From assembly GCA_004431415.1 (NCBI GenBank), contig QPMI01000095.1, positions 62,001-126,000 on the forward strand: a stretch of DNA of 64,000 nt, read 5' to 3'. This DNA comes from Cyanophora paradoxa. Lineage: Eukaryota; Glaucocystophyceae; Cyanophorales; Cyanophoraceae. The notes below the pieces were generated by a model that saw only the letters and a list, made by a program, of their open reading frames with translations, did no database searches and had not been told where the DNA came from. Within the stretch, counting starts at the first letter, position 1. Each line of letters starts with the position of its first letter. The position numbers and the translations under genes are program-made. Below, one piece after another: positions 39,570 through 52,400 of the stretch.

Positions 39570-42500
39570 TCACGGGGCGTGCCCGAGCTCGCGGAGGCGG
39601 GCCTCGAGGCGCCCCCGCTCCTCCGCCGCCTCGAAGTACGCCCGCTTCACGTTCTCGTACTTCTCCAGCGGGACCTGCGCGCGGGACGCCGCGGGCAGTC
39701 GCCATCGAGCTCGCAGGCCGCATGCGCAGGCCTAGAGGCTAGAGGCTCGCGCGCACCATTTCCTGCTCCTGTTGCATGGCGTTCGAAGCCGCCTGGATTC
39801 GCTTCAGAGTGAGGCGGTGCGAGGGCGAGGAGAGTATTTGTTTGAACTTTCCGCTCGGCGCACCTGCGCTCTCAGGGCGTCCGCCCGCTGGCGCGCGGCC
39901 TCCTCCTCCCGGCGCGCAGCCGCGGCCTCCTGCTCCGCCTGCCGGCAGCGACGGCTTACAATCAGATTCCGCGATACGCGCGCGGGCGCGCGGATGCTGG
40001 ATCAGATGTGGAGGGCTCACGCGGGCGGCGGCGGCGCGGGCCTCCTGAAGCCTCTCCGCCAGCTCGGCCGCCAGCGCCACCGCCTCCACCAGCGTCCGCG
40101 CCTCCCACGGCCACCGCTCCCCCTCGACCGCCTCCAGCTGCCCCCGCGCCCGCGGTCAGCGGCCGCGGCGTCGTTCGTGGTCGAGCTAGATCGAGACGGC
40201 GATCGCACCTCCGCCTGCAGCGGCGCGGTCGCGGACGCAGGCGGCTCGCGATCGGCAGCCAGCCTGCTCGCAATAGGAATCCGAATCAGAGACCGACGGT
40301 ATCGACGGATTGGGGATTAGTAATATTTGCGTTGAAAACGCGCACGGGGCGGACGGAGCTCCTGGCTCCGCGAGCAGCGCCCTGGCCTTGCCGAGAACGG
40401 CCAGCAGGGTCTCCTGCAGCTCCCGCCTCTGCGACGGCGCCGACGCCGACGGCTGCGCGCCTGAGCTCGCGCCGGCCGCCTCGAACTCTGGAAGGGGGCT
40501 GACGGCGCGGGGCGGCTCGTCCCACGGCTGTGCCCCCTGGCCCATGGCCAATGGCGAGAGGACGGGCTCGACCTCGACCGGGCAAGTCGCGCTCGCCTCG
40601 GGCAGCAGCAGCGGCGACCCCAGCGGGGATACCGGTGCCGCCGCTGCCTCCCGCGCTGGCGAGGAAGCGCCGCGGTCGGGGGTCACAGGGCTCGAGACGC
40701 GCGGAACTGGCCCGCAGCCAGGGCTGCCGGCCCCGCTCTGGGTCTGCGGGACACGCACACCCCGGCTCCTACTGCGGCTGTGGCTGCGGCTGCGGCTGCG
40801 CCGGGAGCGCTTGCGATCGCGGCTCGAGCTGCGGCTGCGCGTGCGGCCGGCAGCGCGGCCGGAGGCGCGGCTTCGGCTCCGGCTGCGGCGCCTGCTGCGC
40901 CTCCGCCGCACCGGAGGCGTGCGCGCGGTCTCCTCCTCGCCCCGAAGAACTCCTCCGCGTCGTCGCGGGCTCTGGCTGCGGCGGCGGCTAGCGCTGGGCC
41001 CTCGGCTGGCCGGTTCAGGAGATCTCGCTGCTCTGGCTCGAGCTCGCTCGGGCGGGCTGGGCCTCCGCCCAGGCGCCGGGCTCGGGCTCGGGCTCGCGAC
41101 CGGGCCGACGTTGCCGCCCGCGGCATCCGAGCTCCGCTCGCCGGCCGCGGCCCCGGCCCCGGCCCCGACCGGCGGCGCCGCAGCGAAAAGCCACCTCGGC
41201 CCCTCCGCCGCCAGCCTCCTCCACCTGCGAATGGAGGCGTGAGGGAAGGGCGCTGGGGCTAGGGGCGCGGCGAGCGGAGGCGCGCACTCTGCTTCGATCT
41301 CGTCCATGCCGGCGTGCTCCTCTAGCTCGAACCACGGGTCCCTCTGCAAGCGCCGCGCGCGCGCAGCCGTTGCTCAGCTGTGCCAGCGTCTCTGAGGCGC
41401 AGCCAGGAGAGGCGCGGGCGAACCGTCCTGTTGTACTCGGCCGCGTCTCCGGTGCAGAGGCCCAGAGGGCCGTCGATGACAAGGGCCCCCTCCTGGAACG
41501 CAAGCGGAATGTCAGCGGCCCATATGCGCGGGCCGCGCGGGCGCGGTGGGCAAAGGCGGAGCGAGAAACCGGGAGAGCTCGCCTGGATGAGCCGCGCCGC
41601 GTCCTCTGGCCTCCGGAACAGGACGACGGCCGCCCAGGCGCCCTGGATGCGGAGCCACTGCATCGCCTCCACGCGGCCGTACCTGCCGCCCCGCGCGCCC
41701 GCCGGCGCCGCGCTGAGAAGACGAGGCGCGCGGGGGCTCGAGGCGGGGCGCAGGGGGCGCACCGCCTGGAGGCGAGGGCGACGTCGCGGCGCGAGGGCTC
41801 CCACTCCGCTCGCGAGTGCGCCATAAGCCAGACCGACCTCTCGCGGACGCTGGCCGTGGCCCCGCCCTCGACCTCGACGAGGCCGGGCGACTCCGCGGGG
41901 GGCGGCGGGCTCGGGAGCGCGGCGGCGGCCTCGCTCGTCGCTGCAGCCGCCGAGGTGGATCCGGGGGCCAGGGCCTGGGGCTGGAAGTAGAGCTGGGGCG
42001 AAGAGGGCCGGGTCCCCGGCAATCAGGCGCGGCTCGAACCCGCGATGGCTTGGAGGGCGCGGCGGGGTGCACTCGCCTGGCAGTTCTTGGGCGCCATGCG
42101 CGCCTTCGCAGCATACGTCGCCGCTCCGATCTGGAAGCGGACCGTGTTGTCCCTGGCCACCCTGCGCGGGGCCGATCAGCGGCCCAGGCCTCGGGGCCGG
42201 GCCGGGGTCGAGGGGCGCGGCGCGCCGGCCCTCGCACCAGGGGCGGCGCATGAGGACCTTCGCGTACGACCCGCACTCGGCCAGCTGCAAGCCCTCCACG
42301 TCGCCGATGCTGCCCGCCCCGTGCCCCTCGCAGGGTCATTCTCTGCCGCGGCGTGGGGCGGGGCGGGGCGGGGCGGGGCGGGGCGGGGCGGGGCGGGCGG
42401 GCACCCGGCGCGGGCGAGGGCGTCGAGCAGCTCGCGGTCGGTGAAGAGGCCGCGGGGCCAGGAGCCGAGCCAGAGGAGGCGCTCCCGCAGGCTCGCCCCG

Positions 42501-42832
42501 CCTCCTCCGCCACCTCCCCGGCCTCCAGCTCGCCCCCGTCCCCGCCTCCGGTACCGGAGTCCGCCGCTGCGGGCGAGGTCCTCCGCGATGGCGCCGGCGC
42601 CCACCGCGGCGCCGGGGTCGCTGGTGCGCCATGGCCAGCTGGGCTCGAGCTCCCGTCCCGCGGCGGCGTCGGCGTCGGCGCCGGCGGCGCCTGCGCGCGG
42701 GGCGGCGCCGGCCGTTGCGTCACTCCATCGGCAACAGCGCCCACGATGGGAGAACGGGAGCGGGGGAATTCGATTGCGAAATCGGCGAACCTCGAGTTCT
42801 CCCGCCGGCAGCGCGTCCACGTCCATGGCCAT
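39570..42832 (-). CDS. RRM and RS-domain protein (SR-related splicing factor-like)
   Basis: Proposed start ATG 42,832 (MAMDVDALPAGELEVRRF). After a disordered N-terminus, SLRERLLWLGSWPRGLFTDR then ELLDALARAGC splices to IGDVEGLQLAECGSYAKVLM, forming one RRM with RNP2- and RNP1-like strands. A second fold follows, with RVEAMQWLRIQGAWAAVVLF and RPEDAARLIQ. A long RS region comes next (RSRRRSRSRSRASGRA, SRSHSRSRSRGVRV). The last exons are helical (LEAVEGERWPWEARTLVEA, LEKYENVKRAYFEAAEERGR) and end at TGA 39,570. SR-type proteins act in pre-mRNA splicing in the nucleus. Whether all exons belong to one transcript is not certain; the C-terminal helical part could be a separate gene. One intron contains a (CCCCG)n tract. 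Confidence 0.62.
42355..42401. repeat. (GGGGC)n microsatellite within an intron
   Basis: About nine tandem copies of the pentamer GGGGC on the plus strand. It lies in the intron that splits the first RRM; on the coding strand it reads CCCCG repeats. The same pentamer recurs in shorter runs in many introns of the window. Confidence 0.9.
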
Positions 42833-43464
42833 GGCGTGACCGCGCTTACGTGCACGTCGACGTCATCGGAGGCAGACAGCTCACTCTGCGCAACGTTCCG
42901 GGCCTGGGACATGTTAGATGTGCGCGCGGGCTCGCCGCGCCGGCGGCGCGGCCGGCCGCGGGGACAGCGGACTCACCTAGCTCCCGCTACAGCAGCCGCG
43001 CCGCCGGGCAGGCGGAAGATAGCGCTGTAAATACGCGTAAGTATCACGAATGCATCGCTGAAACGTCGGGGTGGGCGGCGCACGCAGACACGCGTACGGA
43101 GGCCTAGGCTGGACCGATGCGCGCCCTCGCGCTCGCTCGGCGGATGGAATTTTCATACTCGCTCAGGTAACATCAGTCGGCGCATCTCCCTGTCGACAGG
43201 TCAGCGTGACCGCAACAAAGAGTACGCCAAGCGAATGCTGGTGTGGCCGCGCTGATCGAGGCAGCGTTCGTGCGGCGACGCGTACGCGCACCTCCGACGA
43301 TAACAGACGTGGAATCGCTTCGAGGCGGTTGAGGGGGCGAGGGCGAGCCCCGACTCGCTCGTACCCCCGCCTTTGAACTTGCCCGTACCCCAGCATGACA
43401 GCCGGGGTATCGATTGATATCGCCCGATCAAGCAGCAGCAAAACTCACTCGTACAAGCAGCAGG
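42833..43464. other. Intergenic region, divergent promoters
   Basis: Lies between the start of the RRM/RS gene and the start of the F-box gene. It includes CGATTGATATCGCCCGATC at 43,412-43,430. No supported ORF or RNA gene. Confidence 0.45.
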
Positions 43465-46400
43465 ATGGCAAAGGGAAACAAGAAGCGCAGCAGGACGGCG
43501 TCGGTCAAGGAAGCCGGCGGATCGGACGTCGACGAGCTCGAGGTCAGCAAGACGAGCGGCGGGGACGAGCCCGATCGTGAGCAGGCCGCCTTCCCGCAAG
43601 CTGCTGAGGTCGGTTCGAGCTCTGCTCCGGCCGGGCGCCAGCTACGCATGCGGCCCCGGCGCAACCCGGCCACGCGTACGCGTACGGCGGGCGGTTGCGG
43701 CTCCGGCGGTTGTGGCGGTTGCGGCAGTTGCGGCAGTTGCCTTGCAGAGGCAGACGAGGACGCTGCTCCGACGACCGGGCGCGGCCGTAAGCGCCAGCGG
43801 GCAGCTGCATGCGCAGCTGCAGCACAGGCCGACGTCGACTCGACGCCAGCGCCAGCTGCAGCTGCAGCGGAGCAGCAGGCGGGGCCGGGGCCGGGGCCGG
43901 CGCCGGGCCTCTCCGCCCTGGAGCTGCTGCCGGACGAGCTGCTGGGGCGGGTCATCGGCCTCAACGGCGTGCGCGAGCTGGCGCGGCTCTCGCTCGTGAG
44001 CCGGCGGCTGCGCGACGCGACCGCCGCCGCCCTGCGGTCCCTCGAGATGGGCGCCCTCGTCCTCCGCGGGCAGCGCCTCGGGCTCTCCCGCTACCGCGAC
44101 CTGCGCGCCGCGCAGCTCCGCTGGTGCTCCCAGCGCGCCGAGGCCGGCGCCCTGCGCCTCGCCCCCGGCGGCTCGCGGGCCCTCGAGCTCGACCTGTGGC
44201 GCCCGCCCGGCTGCAGGTTCAGGTGCGGGCCTTCCCGCGCTTGATTTACTTCTCTGTGGCTGACCGCGGGCGCGCCCGCGCGCAGCGCCGGGGACGCCCG
44301 CGTGCACTTCTCGCTCTGGAGCCCGGCCGAGCCGGCCAAGCCCCTCCTCGCGTTCGCCTCCGCGCTGCAGGGGCTCCGCCGCCTCGTCGCGTGGCACGGG
44401 TGCGCATGCCCGCCCGTCCCCGCCGCCAGCCGCCGCCGCCGCTGCCGTCGAGCGCCGGCCGGCCGCGCAGGGACGTGGTGCCGTACGCCTGGACGGACCA
44501 GGCGCTGCCCCTGTCGCAGGCGATGACGGCGCGGCACGCGTACGTCGGGGCGCTGCTGGCGGCGCTGGCACCGGTGGCGGGGACCCTCGAGGAGCTCAGC
44601 GTCCGCCTCCAGACCTCCCGCGTCGACCACCGCCGCGGGCTGCCCCGTGCGCCCTAGGCCTCCCCGCCGGATGAGGGCGCCCCCCTCACCCTCCCCGGCG
44701 CGCCAGGGGGCGAGGAGGGCGACGCGATCGTGGCGGGGCTGCGGCGCCTGACGGCCCTCCGGAGCCTCGACCTCGCCGACTGCATCGGCGTCTCCGCCGA
44801 GCTCCTGGACACGGTCCGCGGTTCGGCTCCCGGCAGCTCCCGGCCCGCTCTCATGGGTAGGGTGCAGCTGGGGCAGGCCCTCGGCAGGCTGCGCTCGCTC
44901 CGGATCGCGGAGCGCAATCACGACGTGCACGTGGGGGATCTCGATCATGGGGGGCGGGAGGCCTTCTCAACCGCCATCGCGCGCCTGTGCCCCCTCCTCG
45001 AGGTCTTCGAACCCTGTATCCGCTCTTCCGCACTGTACCCCTGACGACCTCCTAGGAGCTCCGCGTGACGTTCTGTGCCGACCGGGGGACAGTTGAATCC
45101 GGTTCCCTCGAGCCGCTGCGGCTCCTGCCGCACCTGCGCATCTTCGGCATTACAGGCAGCCTCGACACTCTCCCTCAGGCAAGTCGGCCCCTGCCCCCTC
45201 GCCCCCCGCTTCCTCCCCCCTACCTCCCGTCCCCTCCCCCACCCTTCCCCCCCCCTTCCCCCTCGCCCCGATCCCCCCATCCTCGCCCTGTCCTACCCCT
45301 CCTCCCTCCCTCCCTCCCTCCCCCCTCCCCCCCCCCCCCCCACCAGCCCTTATCCCCTCCATACCCCTGGCCCTCAGCCCCTCCATTCCCCCCCTCCCCC
45401 CTCCCCCCTCCCCCCCGCCCTCCCACCCCTCCCCCACACCCCCACCCATCCCTCCCATATTCCCCCTTTCGCCCCCCCCTTCGCCCCCCCCCCCCCCCCC
45501 CCCCCCACCAATGCGGAGTCCTTATGTGAGCCTCTGCTGCCCCAGTTTGCCTCTCCACGCCTGGAGACCCTCGAGCTGGGCTCCTGGAGTCTCCCCAGCC
45601 GAACCTTGTTCAACACCGACGCCGACTCGCCCCCGATGGCACGCCCCTCATGCCGCCTACGCCGGCGCTCTGCCCACGCCGGCAACGTGCAAGCCCCTCT
45701 TTTCACGTCCCGCAGGAGAATCTGCGGACCCTGGCGCTGGCAGGTCGCTTCATGACCTGGCCGAGCCCCAAGTCTGTGCCGAACGTGAGCTCGAATCCTA
45801 CGCTCCCTCTGCCTTGGCTTCGCTGCCTTGAACCCGGCCGCGCAGCTTCGCTCCCTCTCCATCGGCCCGTGCACCGAGGAGGCGGCGCCCGGCCGCGTGC
45901 CGCCCTTCGCGCCCGACTGCCTGTGCCTGATTCGCGTGCTGAAGTTCCGGGCCCTGGAGGAGCTCTCGGTGCACCTCGCCGGCGGGGTCGGGGGCGGAGG
46001 CGCCGCCGCCGCCTGGGGCCTGGGTGCCCTGGGCGTCCTGGGCGGAGCGGGCGGGGGGCGCGAGCTGGGCCTGGACCTCTCGCGCCCGCTGCTGGCGCTC
46101 AACAGGGGCCTCCACGGCGCCCGCAGGCGCGCCCCGCGCCTCCGCGTCCTCCGCCTCGCCGTCTCCGGCGCCCTCGCCCACGCCACCCCCGCCTTCGGCG
46201 CCGCCATCACATCCCTCCTCCGCACCGCCAAGGTGCCCCCGGCCCGCACGCCTTCGATGTCTTCCGCTCCCCCTCATGAGTGCTCTGCGCTCCCCAGAAC
46301 ATCCTGGTGGAGTACGATCGCGATCTGTTCTGCCCCGCGTCCAAGGAGAGCAAGGCGCTGGCGGCCTGCACGCGCCTGCGCCGGGCCTCGCTGACCCTCG

Positions 46401-46582
46401 CGGAGCCGGCTGCGGCCGTGGCCGCCAACCCCGAGTGGCTCGCGGCGCTCGCCCCGCTGGCGAAGATGGCGGCCGAGCCCGCCCCGGCCCCGGGGGCCCT
46501 CGTCCTCGCTCGGCGCCCGGGCGACGAGTCGGACTGGGGCGCCATCCGCGCCCTGCTCGGCGACCGCTGGCGGCTCGAGTAG
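43465..46582 (+). CDS. F-box protein with leucine-rich repeats
   Basis: Start ATG 43,465 (MAKGNKKRSRTASVKEAG). The first 140 residues are disordered, with a Gly/Cys cluster (CGSGGCGGCGSCGSC) and basic patches. An F-box follows: LSALELLPDELLGRVIGLNG then VRELARLSLVSRRLRDATAA. Downstream exons carry LRR-like segments (GLRRLTALRSLDLADCIGVS, LLPHLRIFGITGSLDTL, SPRLETLELGSWSLP, ENLRTLALAGRF, AQLRSLSIGPC, APRLRVLRLAVSGAL). The final exon (NILVEYDRDLFCPASKESKA) ends at TAG/stop 46,582. F-box/LRR proteins are substrate receptors of SCF ubiquitin ligases: the F-box binds SKP1 and the LRR picks the substrate. One intron, about 45,180-45,520, is almost pure pyrimidine. Product length is roughly 700-800 residues. 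Confidence 0.75.
45183..45510 (+). repeat. Polypyrimidine tract filling an F-box gene intron
   Basis: About 330 bases that are nearly all C and T on the coding strand, ending with 23 consecutive C at 45,484-45,506. It contains tandem CCCTCCCTCC-type units. It lies between exons ending ...GSLDTL and beginning ...LLPQFASPRLETLEL. Confidence 0.85.
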
Positions 46583-47230
46583 GACACGCACGGCCCCGGC
46601 CTGGGCCGCCTGGCTAGCCTAGTAGCTGCAGCTGCAGGCTGACGGTTCTAGCAGACTCATGATCAATAGTTTAGCAAGCTAGCGCCTCGAGTATAAGTAG
46701 TTACGTTACTGCGGCCTCCGCGATGGAAGGTTGCGATGCTTAAGCTTTAGCTATAGCTGGTTAGCTTCATGATCAATTCTCATGTTCAGTACTGCGCGCG
46801 GCAGATCAAGATGCACTGCGGGAGCTGGTTGCAAAGCTCAAGTTGCAGATCTAGCTATATAGATGCATACTGTTTAGCAGACAATTGCAAGCCGCTGATC
46901 ATAATCATGAGCTTTTCGAATTCGGTTTCACTGGCCATGGCCCGGGAGTCATGATCACGCTTTCCACCAGCATCTGCATGAGATTAACTTTTCCAATCTT
47001 TTTCGAATTTGCGCTTCAACGCATATAATTATATTTAGGATTCCCAGATTAGAACTAGGTGCTTCCATTGATCGTGCAATTCATGATCATGTGATATCTT
47101 AATCCGTGGAGCCTTTCGATATAAGTTTTCTATGCACCCAGGGACGCTCAGCGGCTATTCTTGCGCTGGCTGTTCTGGGAAAATTTACACATAGTATACA
47201 CGTGCACGTCCCCTTAGGGGATCGGATCTT
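46583..47230. other. AT-rich intergenic region between convergent genes
   Basis: Clearly lower GC than the flanking genes, with many small palindromes (TCATGATCA, GCTAGC, AGATCTAGCT). No ORF, tRNA or repeat array is supported. Confidence 0.55.
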
Positions 47231-49449
47231 CAGCGGATGGGGTCGGCCGAGGCGGCGGCGGCGGCGGCGGGGCCGGGGCCGAGGGATGCCTCGAGCTGCG
47301 CCGCAAAGAGAGCGCGTCAGGCCCGGCCGCGACACGGAGGCCTGGGAGGGGCGAGGGCCGGGGCTGGGGGCCGAGGCGCGCCTTGCGGGTGATAGCGCCC
47401 GAGGGGGAGGCCGGCCCCCGGCCCTCGCCCCCGTCCTCGGTCCCCGCCGCTGCAGGGCGCGCCACCGTGCCCGGCGGGTTCGCGAGCGCCGCGGCCGCCG
47501 CCGACGCCGGCGCCCCCTGCCGAGCGCGTCAAGGATTTGAGACGAGGGGTGCGGGGGCCAAAGCAAAGCCCTGCTCGCCTCGGGGGTGGAGGGCGGGGCC
47601 GCTGCGGGCACGGGCGGGGCCGGGGCCCCAAGGGCGGCCGGTGCGTGCCCGGAGCCCGAGGGCGGTCGGGGCGGGCTGAGGAGTCCGAGGGGGCCACCGC
47701 CGGGGGTCCCCGCGCGGGCCCCGCTCTCCTCGTCGGGGAGGGGGCCCCCCGGCTCCATCGCGAGGTGCAGCAGCTGCGCGGGGCCTTCGGAAGAGCTCCA
47801 GACGAGTCGAAGAGTGTTCAGCGCACCGAGTCGAACTCGACGCCCGTCGCGTCGCCGGCAGCCGCGGCGCCCTCTGCAGGCCCGCCCGTCAGAGTTCAAA
47901 TTCGAAGCTCAATCGCGAGCGGTGGGCGGGGGCGCGGCGGGGGCGGGGACCGTGGTCAGTGGGGTTGGCGGAGGTCACCGCCGCCACGTGCGTCGGCAGC
48001 GCCGCTGCCGCCGCCGCTCTCAGATGCCGGCCGAGGGCGCGGGGCGCCGCGGCGCCCGGGTGGAGAGGGCGCGGGTCGGGCACCGGCGGCGCCGTGGCCG
48101 TTGCCGTGGACAGTGAGGTGGGAGGGGAGGGCAGCGGGGTCCTCTGTCACGCTTACGTGCGCCGGCAGGGGCGCCCCGGCTGCCGCGGCGCCGGCGGGGG
48201 CGGCGCCGGCGACGGCCGCCGGCTGGAAGCCTGGGGACGCAGAGCGTGACGAGGCTTCTGGGCGGGGAATGACGGGCCGGGGCGGACCGTCGGGATGCAC
48301 GAGGGGCGCGGGGTCCGGAGCCTGTGCGGGCCCGTGGGGAGCAGCCTGCTGCGCGTAGCCTGCAGTGCATAGGGCGCGCCGCTGAGGGGCGGGAGAGGCG
48401 CTGCGGGCAGCGGGGCGCACCGGCGCCGGAGCCGGCGTGCGCTTGCACCTGCCCCGAGCGCAGCACCTCCTCGCTCGCGGCCGCCGGGACCACACGCATA
48501 GGAGGCAGCGCCGGCATCGGGCCTGCGGCACACGTCCGCGTCGCCGCGGCGGAATGGAGAGGGGAGGCGCTGTCGATTGCGCACCCTGCGGGCGCTGCGT
48601 GTGGAAGCCCTGGCCGTGCGCGAAGCCGCCGCCTGCGCCGCCGAAGAGGGGGCGGGGGCGATCAGTGACCGGGCTGGAGAAGGACGAGCAGCGGGGGGCA
48701 CCTTGCGGGGTGCCGGTCTGCGGGAAGCGGACGGCGAACTGCTGCTGCGGGTTGAAGCCGTGCGCGTGGACCGGCACTGCCGCCCCCGCCCCGCGCGTGA
48801 GCGCCCGCTCGACCAAAACGAAAACCGACACCCGAGTTCTGTGGCTGTAAAAGTAATTATAAGCGCACTCTGCTGCGGGTAGTAGTGCGGCTGGCCTGCA
48901 CAAGGGAAGAGGTCGGTCAGGGCAGAGCGCGCTGCCGCTGCAGTGAGCGCTGGGGTATACGCATCGCGGACCGTGCATGGCGTAGGGCTGCCGGTACTGC
49001 TGCCCGTGGCCGTAGCCTACGGGCGGCTGCATGTGCATCCCGTAACCTGCGGGCCGGGGGCATGAAACCAAGGGCTCGGCTGGCTCGCAATCGCGAACGA
49101 GCGGGAAACTGTGCATGCGCACCCTGCCCCTGCATCGGTCCCTGCATGGGCCCCTGCATCGGTCCCTGCATCGGCCCGCGCCCGCCTTGGGCGACCTGCC
49201 CCTGCTGAATCCCGAAACCTGCGACGTATGCTTAGCGCGCATCCAAGCCGCTTCTCGAGCGAACCGCGGAGCCGCACCCTGGCCGTGGCCGTGGGGGTGG
49301 CCCGCCTGCGGCTGGCGCGGCCCGCGCGCGTGGGCGTGATCGAGGGCGCCCCCCGAGCCCGCGCTGGAGGCCGAGCTCGAGCTGGAGGGCGCGGCGGCGA
49401 TGGCGAGCTGCCCGCGCGAGGCGCCCCCGCCGACTGCTTAAAGAGCTCG
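47231..49449 (-). CDS. Gly/Pro/Gln-rich low-complexity (prion-like) protein exons
   Basis: Minus-strand exons can be read as QGQVAQGGRGPMQGPMQGPM, then GYGMHMQPPVGYGHGQQYRQ, then GFNPQQQFAVRFPQTGTPQ, then GGAGGGFAHGQGFHTQRPQG, then GYAQQAAPHGPAQAPDPAPL, and finally a Pro/Ala-rich end with a TGA at 47,231. Tyr/Gln/Gly/Pro-rich sequences of this kind are typical of RNA-binding or condensate-forming proteins. No folded domain is evident. It may be the 3' half of the gene to its right (49,450-52,750), since no promoter-like gap separates them; exon frames here are the least certain in the window. Confidence 0.4.
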
Positions 49450-52400
49450 TCAGAGGGATGCCGCGGCTGGACGACGGGCGCGCGGGGGCGGCACCGGGCG
49501 CGTAGGGGCCGGCTGGGCGGTGGGGACGCGCCCCGCCCCGCCCTCGGCGTCGGAGTGCTGCGGGGGCGAGGCGGCGCCGGGGAGGCGCGGGGCCGGCGGG
49601 AGCTGCTGGTCCTTGAGCGCCTCGAAGGCCCCCGGCCGCAGCCCCAGCCGCCCGTTCTTCATCTGCCGCCCCGCCCCGCCCCCCGTCAGCGCCCCGAAAC
49701 GAAATCAACGAGACACCGCTGAAGCGAAGTCTATGTAGCTAGGGATAGCAAGGGCCCGGAACCCCTATCACCGAGCCATTGATCACTGTTAACGTTGCGT
49801 CATGATTATAAGAAATGATCGCAGTGCATGCGCGCACGGCCGCACCACAAACGCGTTAGAGAGCTCGAGGAGCATCTCAGATGCGAGCGAGCATTAAACG
49901 CAGCGCTAAAGTGACCTCTCAAGGGGCGGGGCGGGGCGGGGCGGGCACCTTGTAGACGAAGGAGGTGGCGTCGCCGCGGCGGTGGACCTTGTAGAGCCGC
50001 CGCTCCAGCGACTTCTTCTGCGCCCCGCCCCGCCCCGGGCCCCTCAGCGACGCGAGAGCGCCGCGGGGGCAGAGGCTTCCAGCGCACGGAGACGTTGCAG
50101 TCCTCCAGGGCGCTCCCGACCCGCTGCGCGTGCGCGAGGGCGCGGTCACGGGGGGCGGCGGGGCCAGGGGAGGCGGCGGCCCGGGGGCGCGCCTCGTCCC
50201 GGTAGAGGTCGATGAAGCGGAGGCTCGCCGGCGCCCCGTCCGGCTGCGGGGCGGTGGGCGGGCGCCTGGCAGGAGCGACGGGGCGGGCGGGGCGGCACCT
50301 GCTCGTCGCGGCGCCTCTCCTCGGCCTCGAGCAGCACCGTGTGGATGGCGTTGAGCACGGGGGCCTGCGCCCCCGGCCCGGGCCGCGTGAGGAGCCCGGG
50401 CGCCGCGCCGAGCGGAGGGCGATATCGACATCGGTGGACGAGGAGGAGCCCGCACCCAGTTGTACTTGCACTTGCGCCACCCGATGCGGATCTGCGTGCC
50501 CGTGCCGACGGGGCCGGCACTCGGGCTCGCGCCGAACAGCGTGCTGCCCGGGGCGAGGCGCCGTCAGTCCCGGTCGGGCAGGTGCGATCGAAGCGCGCGC
50601 GGGGGCACCTGAGCCGGCGCCCGCCGCCCTCCTTCTTCTTCGCGCGGGCGCCCTCCCCCTCGCTCTCGCTCTCGTCCGAGCCTGCGCGCCCGCCCGCCCG
50701 CCGCTCAGCTGGAGGCCTCCTATCCGACTCGAAGCTAACATAATTGTAAGCGGGGGGCGCGCGCCGTGCGGGGGAGCGGCGGCGGCCGCCTCGAGCATCT
50801 CGGCGGCCCCGGCGCGCTCGCTCTCGCCGGGCCCCCGCCCTCGCCCCCGCCCCCGCCCTTCTTGTGGGAGGAGCGCGTGCGGGCCGCGATGGAGGCCTTG
50901 GGCGGGCGGCCCCGCTTCCGCCCCGGCACCGGCTTGCCCCGCCCGCCTGCATCGAGCGTCAGGTGAACGGGGCGCGCGCGGCCGCGCTGGCGGGCGGACC
51001 GGCGGGGGCGCGGGGCCCTCGGCCTTCGCGCCGGCCCTGCCCGCGCCGTCGGAGTCGACCTCGAGCGCCCCGTCGCCCTCGCTCGCGCTCCCCTCCTCCT
51101 CGCTCGAGCTCGTCTGCTGCGACTCCTGCCCCGGCCCCGCCCCCGACAGCGGATCAGAGAGCCCCCGGGGGCGGCCTGCGCGCGGCGGGCCGCGGGCTCG
51201 CGGGCCCGCACCGCCTCCGAGTCGCTCTCGTCCTTGCGCTGCGACGTGGCGGAGGCGCTCCGGAGGCGCTTCTTCAGCGGCCCGCTCGCCTTCTTCGCCG
51301 CCGTCGCCGGCGCCTGCTCGCGATCGCGATCACGATCGGGCGCCGCGAATCAGATTCGACGCGAGGCCGACCGGAGAAGTCGCGAATGCGCGGCTCGAAC
51401 CTGGAGCGTGGCGGGCGGCGGCGGAAGGCCCAGGGTCTTCAGTATGTTGTAGGGGAGCTGGTTGCCGCGCTTCAGCCCGACCGCTGCGGAAAAGCGCCGC
51501 CGGTCAGGCAGCTGCAGGCGAGCAGCGTGCTTCCATCACCGATGATTGCGAAGCTCGGATTCGTAAATCGTTTATGAGAGTGCAGGGGATCGGCGTATAC
51601 GTCAGCTTTACAATACCTTCTGCTTGGAGGATGTCGTCGTTGTTGATTTCTTCCATCACCTGGAGCAATTCAGGTTCAGGCATCGGATACATATCCGCGA
51701 CCGGCGACGTTGGCAGCGGACCTCTTTCCAGCCCCAGCTGTCGAGGTCGGCCGAGTACTCCATCAGCTTCGCCCCCGTCCTGCGCGCGCGCCGCGCGCAA
51801 GCTTGAGCCAACGTTCAACGTCACCCTCGCATCCACCCCGATCGCGAAGGAAATGCAATTATACACGCGAGGCGGGGGCGCACCAGCGCCACACGGAGAG
51901 GGCGTCGAGGCCCTTGGTGCCATTGGCGTGCCAGGTGCGCGGGGCGGGGCGGCCGGCGGTGCTCCTCGGGGCGGCGTCGGCGTCGGTGGCGCCGGGGTCG
52001 GAGCCCTCCCCGGAGAGCTGCCGCCCCGTCCCGGCATCAGCAGCGTCTCCGAACCCGAGCGGCGGCGAGGGCGGGGGCGGCGAGGACGAGGGGGGTGCGG
52101 ACGCGGAGGGCGACGGCGCGGCGGAACTTGCAGACGAGCTTGCGGACCTCGTCCGCCCGGAAGTCCTCCACCATGCTCCGCTGCCCGCCCCGGGTTAGAA
52201 TATAAATTAATGGCGGTGAGAGCTCTCGGCTGGGGCGGACGACGAGGGGGTCGTCGGGCTCGAGGCCGAAGCACGGGCCCAGCTGCTCCAGGAACGTCTT
52301 CTTCAGGTCCTGCGCGCGCCGGCGGGCCGCGGCCCGGCCGGGCCCCGGTCAGCTGCCCCGGCCCCCTAGGCCTCCAGCCAGCGGGGGTGCCGCTGCTGAC

